64,000 nucleotides of DNA from Rubrivivax sp. (GTDB lineage: Bacteria > Pseudomonadota > Gammaproteobacteria > Burkholderiales > Burkholderiaceae_C). The DNA is taken from NCBI GenBank assembly GCA_027485165.1, contig JAIXRN010000100.1:41527-105526 (forward strand), in the 5' to 3' direction. The position numbers were made by a program, and so were the translations under genes. Below are positions 18,028-26,687 of the stretch, piece by piece (position 1 is the first letter of the stretch; every line of letters begins with the position of its first letter). The notes under the pieces were generated by a model that saw nothing but the letters and a program-made list of their open reading frames with translations, did no database searches and was not told the origin of the DNA.

Positions 18028-19206
18028 ATGTCATTGCCCAGTTTCGTCCACCACCCCGCTTTCCAGAGCCTGCTGCTGCCGCTGCTGCTGGCCTTGCTGG
18101 GGCTGGCGCTGCTGCGGGCCTGGCCCGGCGGGCGCTGGGCCTTGCTGGGCGGGGCGCTGGGGCTGGGGGCGGCACTGGCCTTCGTGCCGGGGCTGGCCTG
18201 GCCGCCGGCTTCCAGGGTGCTGAAGCTGCCCTGGGTGCTGCTGCTGGGGCTGGGTTTGGCCTGTGCCCTGGGTCTGGGCCGGCGCGTGCCAGGGCCAGCG
18301 CCAGAGCCAGCGCCAGCGCCAGCGCTGAAGCCGCGGCGGGTGCCGCACGGGCTGCGCGCCGGGCTCGCCAGGCCCTTCGCGCGCTGGGCCATGCCCGCGC
18401 TGGTGTGGCTGGCTGTTTTGATGTGGTTGTGGGCGGGCCAGGCGCTGCCGTCTTTCGGACCCGGGCCCGGGCCCGGGCCAGGCCCTGCAGGCGGCGCGGC
18501 CGGATGGCTGGCCCCTGTCGCCCCCCTGTTGGCCATGGGCGTGGCCGCGCTGGCCGGCGCTGGCCTGCTGGCCCTGCTGCTGCGGCCAGCCGGGCACGCA
18601 GCGGCCGGCCCTGGGCCCGCAGGTGCGCCTCAGGCCGTGGCGCTGACGATGGCGGCGCTGGGCCTGGCGGGGCTGTGTGCGGTGGGCGGGTCGCTGCTGC
18701 TGGCGCAGCTGGGGCTGATGCTGGCGACTGCCCTGGCCACCACCCTGGCCATAGCCGGGTGGGCAGCGCGCGGGCGCCAGGCCGCGGCCGACCCCGGGCT
18801 GGCGCTGGCGCTGGCGCCTTTCGGCCTGGTCTGGCTGTCGCTGGCCTGCACCTGGTGCCTGGCTGCGCCTGAAGAGGCCGTGGCGCGCGCCGGCCTCGTT
18901 GCGCTGCTGGCGTGCGCCCTGCTGCTGCCGGAATGGCGCGTGCGGCGGCACGGCCATCAGCATGGTCCGTCGCATGGCTTGTCGCCTCGCCCTTCGCGCA
19001 GCTTGTGGCGGACTGCAGCCCTGGCGGGCGGGCCGGCCCTGCTGGCGCTGGCCAGCGGCCTGGCCCTATTGCCCCTGGCCGGTGCACCGAGCGATGGCAG
19101 TTCAGCTGACACTGCGGCCAGGCCCGCGCCCGTGCTGGACGACCCCTACCTGGCGCCCGCGCCAGCTGTACCTCCCACCCCCGCCACTCCACCGCCATCG
19201 CGATGA
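18028..19206 (+). CDS. Hypothetical polytopic membrane protein
   Basis: About 392 residues from the ATG at 18028, with around ten leucine/alanine-rich hydrophobic segments separated by proline/glycine-rich loops. Two loops are low complexity: a PEPAPAPA-type stretch near residue 95 and a Gly-Pro repeat near residue 145. A histidine-rich segment (RRHGHQHGPSHG) sits near residue 310 and the C-terminus is a proline-rich tail. No family is recognised. Its TGA overlaps the ATG of the creatininase-family gene (ATGA, 19203-19206), so the two are coupled, tying it loosely to the cluster downstream; a transport or scaffold role would be guesswork. Confidence 0.7.
   Translation: MSLPSFVHHPAFQSLLLPLLLALLGLALLRAWPGGRWALLGGALGLGAALAFVPGLAWPPASRVLKLPWVLLLGLGLACALGLGRRVPGPAPEPAPAPALKPRRVPHGLRAGLARPFARWAMPALVWLAVLMWLWAGQALPSFGPGPGPGPGPAGGAAGWLAPVAPLLAMGVAALAGAGLLALLLRPAGHAAAGPGPAGAPQAVALTMAALGLAGLCAVGGSLLLAQLGLMLATALATTLAIAGWAARGRQAAADPGLALALAPFGLVWLSLACTWCLAAPEEAVARAGLVALLACALLLPEWRVRRHGHQHGPSHGLSPRPSRSLWRTAALAGGPALLALASGLALLPLAGAPSDGSSADTAARPAPVLDDPYLAPAPAVPPTPATPPPSR
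18455..18482. repeat. Short Gly-Pro coding tandem repeat
   Basis: A run of CGGGCC-type hexamers encodes alternating Gly-Pro inside a loop of the membrane protein. The unit is repeated about four times, so copy number may vary between strains. Confidence 0.6.
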
Positions 19207-20060
19207 CACCTCTGCCCGCCATCACCGCCTTGCCCAGCGGCTACTGGCAAGAACTGGCCACCACCGACTTTGCGCGAGTCGACCCGCAGCGCACGATCGC
19301 GCTGCTGCCCGTGGCCGCCATCGAACAGCATGGCCCGCACCTGCCGCTGGCCACCGACGCCATCATCAACCAGGGCGTGTTGGCACAGGCGCTGCAGCGC
19401 CTGCCGGCATCGGCCTCGGTGCTGGTGCTGCCGGCGCTGAACGTGGGCGACAGCCTGGAACACACGGCCTTCCCCGGCACCCTGAGCGCCGACCTGCACG
19501 ACCTGCTGGGTCTGTGGCTGGCGGTCGGGCGCGGCGTGGCGCGCGCGGGCCTGAAGAAGCTGGTGATCTTCAACAGCCACGGCGGCCAGCGCGCGCATGT
19601 GGACCTGGCCGCGCTGCGGCTGCGCGTCGCCCACGGCCTGCTGGTGGTGCGGGCTCACAGCTTTTCTTTCGGTGTGCCGCCGGGCTTGTTCGACGTGGAT
19701 GAGCTGGCCCACGGCCTGCATGGCGGCGCGGTCGAGACATCGCTGCTGCTGCACTTGCGGCCCGACCTGGTGCGGCAGCCCGCGCTGGCAGACTTTCCCA
19801 GCCTGGGCGCTCGCCTGGCGCGCCAGGGCGGCCTGCTGGGGGCGGAAAAGCCGGCCGGCATCGGCTGGATGACGCAGGACCTGAACCCGCACGGGGCCTG
19901 TGGCGACGCACGCGCGGCGTCGGCCGAGAAGGGCGCGGTGCTGCTGGACCACATGGCCGGCCGTCTGGTGCAGCTGCTGGCCGAAGTCGAACAGATGCCG
20001 GTGCCGGCGGCCGTGCCAGCGCTTGGCCACACAGGCGCTGCAGCGGCTGGGCCAGGCTGA
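19203..20060 (+). CDS. Creatininase-family amidohydrolase
   Basis: Metal-dependent hydrolase of 285 residues. The family's metal ligands are visible: Glu41 and His43 in AAIEQHGPHLPLATD, Asp52, His126 in FNSHGGQ and Glu178 in GGAVETS. The family includes creatinine amidohydrolase, the MftE peptidase and ArfB, the formamide hydrolase acting on the first intermediate of archaeal riboflavin and F420 synthesis. The convergent GTP cyclohydrolase II and the RibD-like reductase suggest an ArfB-like action on a pyrimidine intermediate rather than on creatinine; this is inference. It ends one base before the GTP cyclohydrolase II stop on the other strand. Confidence 0.85.
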   Translation: MTPLPAITALPSGYWQELATTDFARVDPQRTIALLPVAAIEQHGPHLPLATDAIINQGVLAQALQRLPASASVLVLPALNVGDSLEHTAFPGTLSADLHDLLGLWLAVGRGVARAGLKKLVIFNSHGGQRAHVDLAALRLRVAHGLLVVRAHSFSFGVPPGLFDVDELAHGLHGGAVETSLLLHLRPDLVRQPALADFPSLGARLARQGGLLGAEKPAGIGWMTQDLNPHGACGDARAASAEKGAVLLDHMAGRLVQLLAEVEQMPVPAAVPALGHTGAAAAGPG

Positions 20061-20061
20061 G

Positions 20062-21411
20062 CTAGGCGTCGCCGTCTGCGCGGGCCGCTGCCGCGGGTTC
20101 GCTGCTGGCACTGGCGACACCGCCGTAGTGCCCGGCCTGCTGCTTGGTGCGGATGTAGCGCTCGTTGTGGCTGTTCACCTGGCCGTGCAGCGGCAGGCGT
20201 TCGACCACGTCGATGCCGCCCCGGCGCAGGGCCGCGATCTTTTGCGGGTTGTTCGTCAGCAGCTGGATGCGGGTGTGGCCCAGGGCCAGCAGCATGGCTG
20301 CCGCGACCGAGAAGTCGCGCTCGTCTTCGCGGAAGCCCAGGTAGCGGTCAGCCTGCAGGGTGTCCAGACCCTGGTCCTGCAGGCCGTAGGCGCGCAGCTT
20401 GTTGGCCAGCCCGGTGCTGCGGCCTTCCTGCGCCAGGTACAGCAGCACGCCCCCCGTTTCGGCCAGCCTGGCCACGGCCCGCTGCAGCTGCGGGCCGCAA
20501 TCGCAGCGCAGGCTGCCCAGCAGGTCGCCGGTCAGGCAGGCCGAATGCAGGCGCACGGGCACCGGGGCGCCCTGCGGTGGCTGGCCCACCAGGATGGCCA
20601 GGTGTTCAGCGTCGCCATCGGCTTCACGGAACAGCACCAGACGGCAGTGCTCGGCCAGCGCCAGCGGCACGGGCGCGCTGCTGATGCGGCGCAGTCTGCT
20701 GTGGCTGATGCGGGGGGCCGGCGCCTGCGGCGTGCGCTCGGTGCCCAGGGCTGCTGCGGCGATGCACAGCACCTGCGCCTGCGCCAGCGCAGCGGTGGCG
20801 GTGGCGCTCAGGCGCAGGGCGAGCACGGCCGGCACCAGCCGGGCGCGTTTGCACAGCGTCAGCGCGGCGACCCAGGCATCGGCTTCTTCGGCGGCCGGGG
20901 CGGCGCTGGTGATGTTGGCCAGCGCGCTCAGGGCGTTGCTTGGCGGTGGGACGAAGCCGGTGTCGGCCAGTACGCCCGGCGCGGCGCGGGCCAGTTCGGC
21001 GCTGTTGCCGGGCGCGCCGCCTTTCGCCACGTCATCGGCGCCCACTTCGATGGCAGCGGCCAGTTCCTGCAGCCGGGTCAGCGGCGTGCCCGGCGCCACG
21101 GCCAGGGCGCGTGCACTGCCTGTGTTGTCCAGGCCCAGGGCCTGCAGCCGTTCGGCGCTGAGCAGCAGCTGCAGCGGCTGCCCCAGGGCTGTCAGCCGCT
21201 GCAGCAGCGGCGTGCCCAAGGTGTCGACGGCGGCCACCAGCAGCCAGCCATCGGCCAGGCCCAGGGCCAGCGGGCGGCCGCGCAGCAGTTCGGTGCGGCC
21301 ACGGTCGGCCAGGATGGCCGCGGTGCGGGCGGGGACGTCTTGTGCGGCGGTCAGCGCGTCGGCGGCGTCACCGGCCAGCAGCTGGCTCAGGCGGTCGTGG
21401 TCGACAGTCAT
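20062..21411 (-). CDS. ribA: GTP cyclohydrolase II with degenerate N-terminal RibB-like half
   Basis: Opens the imidazole ring of GTP to give 2,5-diamino-6-ribosylamino-pyrimidinone phosphate, formate and pyrophosphate. The 449-residue protein (ATG at 21411; a GTG at 21438 is less likely) has the RibA domain at about 250-425: zinc ligands Cys292, Cys303 and Cys305 (SACLTGDLLGSLRCDCG), the GTP loop YLAQEGRSTGL, and DRYLGFREDERDF. The first 240 residues have a distant look of DHBP synthase (AALTLCKRARLVPAVLAL near its end), but the acidic RENEGD-type active site is missing, so that half is probably inactive. The neighbouring reductase, methyltransferase and glycosyltransferase suggest it feeds a secondary pathway; a housekeeping riboflavin role cannot be excluded. 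Confidence 0.85.
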   Translation of the reverse strand: MTVDHDRLSQLLAGDAADALTAAQDVPARTAAILADRGRTELLRGRPLALGLADGWLLVAAVDTLGTPLLQRLTALGQPLQLLLSAERLQALGLDNTGSARALAVAPGTPLTRLQELAAAIEVGADDVAKGGAPGNSAELARAAPGVLADTGFVPPPSNALSALANITSAAPAAEEADAWVAALTLCKRARLVPAVLALRLSATATAALAQAQVLCIAAAALGTERTPQAPAPRISHSRLRRISSAPVPLALAEHCRLVLFREADGDAEHLAILVGQPPQGAPVPVRLHSACLTGDLLGSLRCDCGPQLQRAVARLAETGGVLLYLAQEGRSTGLANKLRAYGLQDQGLDTLQADRYLGFREDERDFSVAAAMLLALGHTRIQLLTNNPQKIAALRRGGIDVVERLPLHGQVNSHNERYIRTKQQAGHYGGVASASSEPAAAARADGDA

Positions 21412-21553
21412 GGCTGCAGCATCCGGGCCGGCTGACACGGGGCCGCTGTGCGCCAGGCCAGGGATTCAATGCGCTTCATGCAGGCCAGGATAGCCGTTTG
21501 ACCCGAACCTGCGCCGGTGTGCGTGCATCGCGCCGCGCTGCGATGATGCGGCG

Positions 21554-22630
21554 ATGAGCCTGCCCGACCGCGACGCGCACCCTCTGCCGGCCGGCGGCCC
21601 GCCGGGCACTGCAGCGACACCGGCGGGCACGCCGGCCCGGCCCCTGGACAGCGCCCTGGTGCCGGTTGACGCAGATGCGGACGCCGCGGCCGCCGGGCCG
21701 GACTGGCCTGCCTTGTGGCAGCGCATCGTGCAGCTGCGCGGCCGTGCGCTTGGGAACGCCGCAGACCACCAACAGCTGGCCGAAGCCGTCGAAGCCCTGC
21801 AGCAGCAGTGCAGCGCGGCCAGCGCGCCCTGGGTGGCGATCTATCGGCCGCTGCTGGACGCGCGGCTGGTGCAGGCCCGCGCTTGCGCCACCCCCATACC
21901 CATGCCGTGGGCGCTGGCCCAGCTGGGCCAGAGCCTGGACGGCTGCATCGCCACGGCCAGTGGCGATTCCTACTTCGTCACGGGCCCGCAGAGCCTGCTG
22001 CACCTGCACCGGCTGCGCGCCCTGGTGGACGCTGTGCTGGTGGGCGCCGGCACCGTGGCCGCCGACGACCCCCAGCTCACGACCCGGCGTGTGCCCGGCC
22101 CGAGCCCGGTGCGCGTGGTGCTGGACCCCGCCGCCCGCCTGGACGGGCAGGCCCGCGTGCTGCGCGACGCCACCGCGCCCACGCTCTGGCTGTGCGATGC
22201 CCGCCATGCGGCCCGGGCCAAAGCCGCGCGCGCCAGGTGGCTGGCAGACGCCACCCCCGCGGCCAGCGGTGCAGCAGCGGCCGGGGCCACCCGCGCCGCA
22301 TGCGAAGTGCTGCCGGTGCCGGGCCTGCTGGACAGCGCCGGCGCCGGCCCCCATCTGGCGCCGGCTTTCGCCGCGCTGGCCCATCGCGGGCTGCGGCTGC
22401 TGCTGGTGGAAGGTGGTGGCGTCACCGTGTCGCGCTGCCTGGCGGCGGGGCTGCTGCAGCGGCTGCACCTGGTGGTGGCGCCCGTGCTCATCGGCGCCGG
22501 CCGCCGCGGCCTGCAGCAGCCCAGCCCGGTACGCATGGCCGACTGCCTGCGCCCGCCGGTGCAGCGGCTGGCCTTGGGGGACGACCTGTTGTGGGACCTG
22601 GACCTGGGCACACCAGGCGCGCTGCGTTAG
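21554..22630 (+). CDS. RibD C-terminal-type (dihydrofolate reductase fold) reductase
   Basis: A 358-residue protein whose C-terminal 240 residues match the RibD reductase domain: LGQSLDGCIA, the DAVLVGAGTVAADDPQLT block that binds NADPH and phosphoribosyl substrate, and LLLVEGGGVTVSRCL followed by APVLIGAG. The usual N-terminal zinc deaminase of bifunctional RibD (HAE, PCxxxxxC) is absent; in its place is about 110 residues of unrecognised, proline-rich then helical sequence. It should reduce the ribosyl group of a diaminopyrimidine nucleotide to ribityl, or a similar reaction. It is divergent from the GTP cyclohydrolase II gene (142-base gap), which makes the partnership likely. Confidence 0.83.
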   Translation: MSLPDRDAHPLPAGGPPGTAATPAGTPARPLDSALVPVDADADAAAAGPDWPALWQRIVQLRGRALGNAADHQQLAEAVEALQQQCSAASAPWVAIYRPLLDARLVQARACATPIPMPWALAQLGQSLDGCIATASGDSYFVTGPQSLLHLHRLRALVDAVLVGAGTVAADDPQLTTRRVPGPSPVRVVLDPAARLDGQARVLRDATAPTLWLCDARHAARAKAARARWLADATPAASGAAAAGATRAACEVLPVPGLLDSAGAGPHLAPAFAALAHRGLRLLLVEGGGVTVSRCLAAGLLQRLHLVVAPVLIGAGRRGLQQPSPVRMADCLRPPVQRLALGDDLLWDLDLGTPGALR

Positions 22631-22682
22631 GGCTGCGGTGATGGTCGCTTGCCCCTGAAGCTGCGCCAGGGCGCAGCGGTCT

Positions 22683-23756
22683 TCACCGCGGTGGCAACCC
22701 CAGCACGTCCAGATGCCCCACCTGCCACTGGCTGGCGGCCGCCAGGGCCTGGCGGCGCTGGCGCCAGGCCTGCACGCGCGCGGCTTCGGCGGGCTGCTGT
22801 TCAGCGGCAGCGCTGGCCACGCCCTCGATCAGGGCGCGCTGCAGCGCCAGCGACGGCGCATCCGCTTGCGGCTGCCAGTCGCTGCGCACGCTGCGCACGC
22901 GGTAGCCGGCCTGCCGCAGCGCGGCCATCAGCGCCGGGCCGGCCGCCGTGCCCAGCGCCGGGCCGCCCAGGCCCTTGTCGCGCTGCTGGTGGGCGTGGAA
23001 CAGGGCCAGCACGCGGGCGTCGTCGGCGTCGGCCGGGGCCCAGTGCTGGCGGCCGTCCACGCTGAGGGCCAGCAGCAGGGCCGCGCGCGCCGAAGTGGCC
23101 GCCGCCACCAGCTGCTGCAGCCAGGCCGCACTGACCAGGTCCAGCAAGGCCGACGCGGTCACCAGCTGGGCCGCCGGCCAGGGCAGGCGGTGCAGGTCGC
23201 GCGCCAGGTCCAGCCGCTGGCGCACGATCTGCGCCTGGAAGCCGGGCCCGGTGAAGTGCAGCAGCGGGTAGGCGCCGTGCGCTGACTGGGGCGTGGGGAT
23301 GCTGTGGCCTGAAGTGGCTGAGGTGCCGCTTCTGACTGCTCTGCCTGACCCGTTTTGCGTGCCAGCGGTGCCAGATGCTTTGGCATGGCCCGCTGTGTCC
23401 TGCCTGCCGGACCCCGCTGACACCGCCGCGGCCGGGGCCAGCGCCTGGGGCCAGTGCCGCAGCAGCGCCCTGTCGTGGTCCACCACCAGCCACTGCTGGT
23501 GGTCGCCCAGCCGCGGGGCCAGCCAGCGCAGGTTGGCGCCGGTGCCGCAGCCCAGGTCGATGATGCGCAGCGGTGCTTTGCTGCCGCTGGCCCTGCCGGC
23601 CAGCTGCTGGCGCAGGCCCGTGATGCCCGTGCCGGGCCTTGGGCCCAGCCCCAGGCGTGCGGCTGCTGCGTCGCGGGCCCAGGTGTCAAAGGGTTCGCGC
23701 AGCTGCAGCCAGCTGGCGCTGAAGCCTTCAGGGGCTGCGGGCTTGGCCTGACTCAT
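22683..23756 (-). CDS. SAM-dependent class I methyltransferase
   Basis: A 357-residue Rossmann-fold methyltransferase. Motif I is clear at about 65-75 (IIDLGCGTGANLRWL), followed by the acidic end of strand 2 (WLVVDHDRALL). A Ser/Thr/Gly-rich insert of about 50 residues (110-160) separates it from the later strands (QLVTASALLDLVSAAWL, ALLLALSVDGRQHW). The ATG at 23756 overlaps the TGA of the glycosyltransferase (ATGA), so it is the last gene of the set dehydrogenase, PTPS-like, glycosyltransferase, methyltransferase. The acceptor is unknown; O- or N-methylation of a heterocyclic product is inferred from neighbours. Confidence 0.83.
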   Translation of the reverse strand: MSQAKPAAPEGFSASWLQLREPFDTWARDAAAARLGLGPRPGTGITGLRQQLAGRASGSKAPLRIIDLGCGTGANLRWLAPRLGDHQQWLVVDHDRALLRHWPQALAPAAAVSAGSGRQDTAGHAKASGTAGTQNGSGRAVRSGTSATSGHSIPTPQSAHGAYPLLHFTGPGFQAQIVRQRLDLARDLHRLPWPAAQLVTASALLDLVSAAWLQQLVAAATSARAALLLALSVDGRQHWAPADADDARVLALFHAHQQRDKGLGGPALGTAAGPALMAALRQAGYRVRSVRSDWQPQADAPSLALQRALIEGVASAAAEQQPAEAARVQAWRQRRQALAAASQWQVGHLDVLGLPPR

Positions 23757-24910
23757 GCCATGGCGGCCAGTACGGCAGCAAAGCGCCGGGCCTGCGCGGG
23801 CCAGTCGGGCAGCTGGCGGCCAGCCGCGCGCGCACCCGCTGCCAGCTGCGCACGCAGGGCGGGTTGGCTGATCAGCTTGCGCAGCGCCGCTTGCAGCGCC
23901 GCCCCGTCGCCGGCGGGCACGCACAGCCCGGCCGATGCAGGCAGGGTCTGCGCCAGCGCACCGGCGTCGGTGGCCAGCACGGGCAGGCCGGCGGCGAGGG
24001 CCTCGGCCACGACCATGCCATAGCCTTCGTGGTGCGACGCCAGCACCAGCAGGTCGGCCGCGGCGTACTGCGCCCGCAGCGCCGCGGCGCTGACTTCGCC
24101 GTGCCAGTGCACGCGGCCGTCCAGCCCAGCGGCTGCGGCCTGGGCCTGCAGCCGCTGTGCCGTGGGGGTGTCACGCGTCAGGCTGCCCACGCAATGCAGT
24201 TGCCAGGGCAGGTCACGCAGGCTGGCCAGGGCCTGCAGCAGCCCCTCATGGCCCTTGCGTGGCGTGAGCGTGGCCACGCACAGCAGGCGCACCGGGCGGA
24301 GGGTCGCGGTCGTGTTGACGGGGGCAGTGGTGCTGCCTGCGATGATGGCGATGTCGGTGTCGAGGCCGATGTTTCTGCTTTGGTCGACGCAGGCGTCGTC
24401 GTCGATCTGTGTCAGGGCGTCGGTACCCGGTTCGACCACGGCGATGCGGTCCGGCACCACCCCCATGTCAGCCACGTCGCGCGCTGTGCGGGCGCTGGTG
24501 ACCACGACCTGCCGCGCGTGCCGCAGTGCCCGCGTTTCGCGCGCCAGCAGCGTGCGGCGCTGGACTGCGTCCAGGCCCGTTTCCAGATGCAGCGGGTGGT
24601 GTACCAGGGCCAGCCAGCGCAGGCGCTGGGCGTGGGCGGCCAGCACCTCGTCCAGTGCGCCAAAGGCCAGGCCGTCGGCCACGACCAGCGTGCCGTCGGG
24701 CAGCTGCGAGACCTGCGCCGCCGCGCGTGCCAGCGTGGCCGCGTCGGGCCAGGGCCAGGGGCCGTCGACCTGGCAGGGCTGCACGGCCCAGCCCTGCGCG
24801 CCCAGCGCCTGGGCCAGGCGGCGGTCGTACCGGTAGCCGCCGGTGGGTGTGCGCCAGTCGCCTGGTAGCAGGAAGCTGAAGGCGCCCACGGGCGCAGACA
24901 GTGCCGACAA
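23753..24910 (-). CDS. Glycosyltransferase family 4
   Basis: GT-B fold glycosyltransferase of 385 residues. The N-terminal domain starts FSFLLPGDWRTPTGGYRYDR, an acceptor-side glycine loop. The C-terminal Glycos_transf_1 domain shows CVATLTPRKGHEGLLQAL and the nucleotide-sugar site ASHHEGYGMVVAEALAAGLP with the E-x7-E motif. A poorly conserved insert near 170-200 (Asp/Thr-rich) splits the domains. The start is a TTG 9 bases after the PTPS-like stop; a GTG at codon 8 is also possible. It is coupled to the methyltransferase downstream by ATGA. It suggests a glycosylated end product. Confidence 0.85.
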   Translation of the reverse strand: MSALSAPVGAFSFLLPGDWRTPTGGYRYDRRLAQALGAQGWAVQPCQVDGPWPWPDAATLARAAAQVSQLPDGTLVVADGLAFGALDEVLAAHAQRLRWLALVHHPLHLETGLDAVQRRTLLARETRALRHARQVVVTSARTARDVADMGVVPDRIAVVEPGTDALTQIDDDACVDQSRNIGLDTDIAIIAGSTTAPVNTTATLRPVRLLCVATLTPRKGHEGLLQALASLRDLPWQLHCVGSLTRDTPTAQRLQAQAAAAGLDGRVHWHGEVSAAALRAQYAAADLLVLASHHEGYGMVVAEALAAGLPVLATDAGALAQTLPASAGLCVPAGDGAALQAALRKLISQPALRAQLAAGARAAGRQLPDWPAQARRFAAVLAAMA

Positions 24911-24919
24911 GGCCAGCCT

Positions 24920-25345
24920 TCAGCCCTGCGGCAGGGCCGCTTCAAACGAAGCCCAGGCCACGTGCGATTCGTTCAGGCGCACGCACAGGCTGGCCAGCCC
25001 CGGTGTGCCGGGCCCGGGCTGCGCGTGCGGGCCCAAGGCGCCGGCAGCGATGCGTGCCGCCATGCGGTCGAAGATCTCGCGCGCCAGGAATTCAGTGGTG
25101 GTGTTGCGGCCCGCGAACTGCGGCAGGTCGTCCAGGTTGCGGAAGTTCAGCGCTGCCAGCTCTTCGCGCAGCACCTGGGTGGCCAGGCCGATGTCGACAA
25201 CGATGCCGTCGGCGTCCAGCGCTTCGCGCCGCAGTTCCAGGTCGACGACGTAGGTGGCGCCATGCAGGCGCTGTGCGGGGCCGAAGACTTCGCCACGGAA
25301 GCTGTGGGCGATCATGAAATGGTCTCTGACGCTGAGGGTGTACAT
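24920..25345 (-). CDS. 6-pyruvoyl-tetrahydropterin synthase (QueD) homologue with altered active site
   Basis: T-fold protein of 141 residues. Aligned by eye with E. coli QueD: zinc ligands His14 (MIAHSF) and His28 (RLHGATY) are kept, but the third His is Ala30, the catalytic Cys is Ala24, and the Asp-His relay (LDHxxLN) is Asn67-Phe68 (LNFRNLD). Asn81-Thr-Thr-Thr-Glu85 and Glu126 (NESH), which bind the pterin in QueD, are retained. It probably binds a pterin- or pyrimidine-like compound but is unlikely to run QueD chemistry. The ATG at 25345 sits 23 bases after the dehydrogenase stop, and the glycosyltransferase follows 9 bases later. I recall a similar HGAT variant in alphaproteobacteria, unverified. 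Confidence 0.83.
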   Translation of the reverse strand: MYTLSVRDHFMIAHSFRGEVFGPAQRLHGATYVVDLELRREALDADGIVVDIGLATQVLREELAALNFRNLDDLPQFAGRNTTTEFLAREIFDRMAARIAAGALGPHAQPGPGTPGLASLCVRLNESHVAWASFEAALPQG

Positions 25346-25368
25346 GGGCGTTGGGTGGTTCGGGTGGG

Positions 25369-26394
25369 CTAAGGGTGGATGGGGCCGGGCGCCGGCGGGT
25401 AGTCGATGCGCTGGCACAGCACATCGGGGGCGCCACCGGCTGCATGCGGCTGCCCCAGCTGCGCCAGCACCTGGGGCAGCTGCGCGAAGCTGGCCGTGTG
25501 GGTGACCAGGCGGTCCAGTACGGGGGCTTGGGCCAGCAGGTCCAGCGCCAGGGCCAGGCGGCGCTGGTGCGTCCAGCGCGCGCGCTGCGGCGGTGCCACG
25601 CTGCCCACCTGCGAGCTCTGCAGCCGCAGCCGGCGGGCGTGGAAGGCCTGGCCCAGTGGCACATCGACCGCGCGGCTGCCGTACCAGCTGAGTTCCAGCA
25701 CCGTGGCTTCGAAGCCGGCCAGTTGCAGCGCGCAGGCCAGGCCTGCCGGCTGGCCGCTGGTGTGCACCACCAGGTCGGCGTCAGGCGTGGCTGCCTCGGG
25801 CAGGGCAAAGCTGGTGCCCAGTGCTGCGGCAACTGCGGCCCGGCTCGGTTGCGTGTCGACCACCTGTACGCGGCAGCCCGGCACCTGCGCGGCCAGCCAG
25901 GCCACCAGCAGGCCCAGCGTGCCGCCACCCACCACAGCCACGCGGTCGCCGATGCGCGGGGCAGCGTCCCACAGCGCGTTGATGGCGGTTTCCAGCAGCG
26001 CAGCCAGCACCGCGCGGCTGGCCGGCAGGCCCGGCGGCAGCGGCAGCACGGCATCAGCCGGCACCTGGTACAGGGTCTGGTGCGGGTACAGGCAGAACAC
26101 CGTGCGGCCCAGCAGGGCCGCCAGGCCTTGTTCGACGCGGCCCACGTTGACATAGCCGTACTTCACCGGCCCGGGAAAGCTGCCGGCCTGGAAGGGTGCG
26201 CGCATGCGTTCGTATTCGCTGGCGGGCACTTCGCCACGCCACACCAGGCCTTCGGTGCCGCGGCTGACGCCGCTGTGCAGGGTGCGCACGCGCACCTCGC
26301 CGGCCGGCAGTGGCGGCAGCTTTTCGGTGCGCAGCTCGGCGCTGCCGGGCTGGGCCAGCCAGCAGGCCTGGGCGATGTCGGGGTCGGTAGTCAA
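25369..26394 (-). CDS. Zinc-type (medium-chain) alcohol dehydrogenase-like protein
   Basis: Medium-chain dehydrogenase fold of about 341 residues. The N-terminal half contains the subfamily stretch LHSGVSRGTEGLVWRGEVP and GSFPGPVKYGYVNVG rather than the classical zinc-ligand cysteines, so the structural and catalytic zinc sites look absent. The nucleotide-binding Rossmann motif is VVGGGTLGLLVAWLAA. The start is taken as a TTG at 26394, giving TTDPDIAQACWLAQPG, because relatives begin at this point; an ATG at 26469 would add 25 poor-quality residues. First gene of a four-gene run into PTPS-like, glycosyltransferase and methyltransferase. Likely oxidises or reduces a side chain of the pathway product. 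Confidence 0.82.
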   Translation of the reverse strand: MTTDPDIAQACWLAQPGSAELRTEKLPPLPAGEVRVRTLHSGVSRGTEGLVWRGEVPASEYERMRAPFQAGSFPGPVKYGYVNVGRVEQGLAALLGRTVFCLYPHQTLYQVPADAVLPLPPGLPASRAVLAALLETAINALWDAAPRIGDRVAVVGGGTLGLLVAWLAAQVPGCRVQVVDTQPSRAAVAAALGTSFALPEAATPDADLVVHTSGQPAGLACALQLAGFEATVLELSWYGSRAVDVPLGQAFHARRLRLQSSQVGSVAPPQRARWTHQRRLALALDLLAQAPVLDRLVTHTASFAQLPQVLAQLGQPHAAGGAPDVLCQRIDYPPAPGPIHP

Positions 26395-26687
26395 AGGGGT
26401 GAACGGATAAACGTGCAAAAGGGCGAACGGGCGTACGAGCAGACGGGTGGCGGGCCGCGGGGGCGCCATCTCGCGGGCTTGGAGGCGTGGCGCCGGACGG
26501 CATGGTCGGGGGCTGCGGCTGCGGCCGCTTCCCGCGGCAGGGCCAGCTGTAAGGACAGAAGAACGAGAACACAGCAGAAGGCCCGGCAAAGTTGGCCCGA
26601 ACCCGACCGCACCCGTCGGCACACCGCAGACCGGCCCGAAGCCCGCAGACGCGGCGCTGTACTGCCGCAGATGGTACGGTGCGGTGC

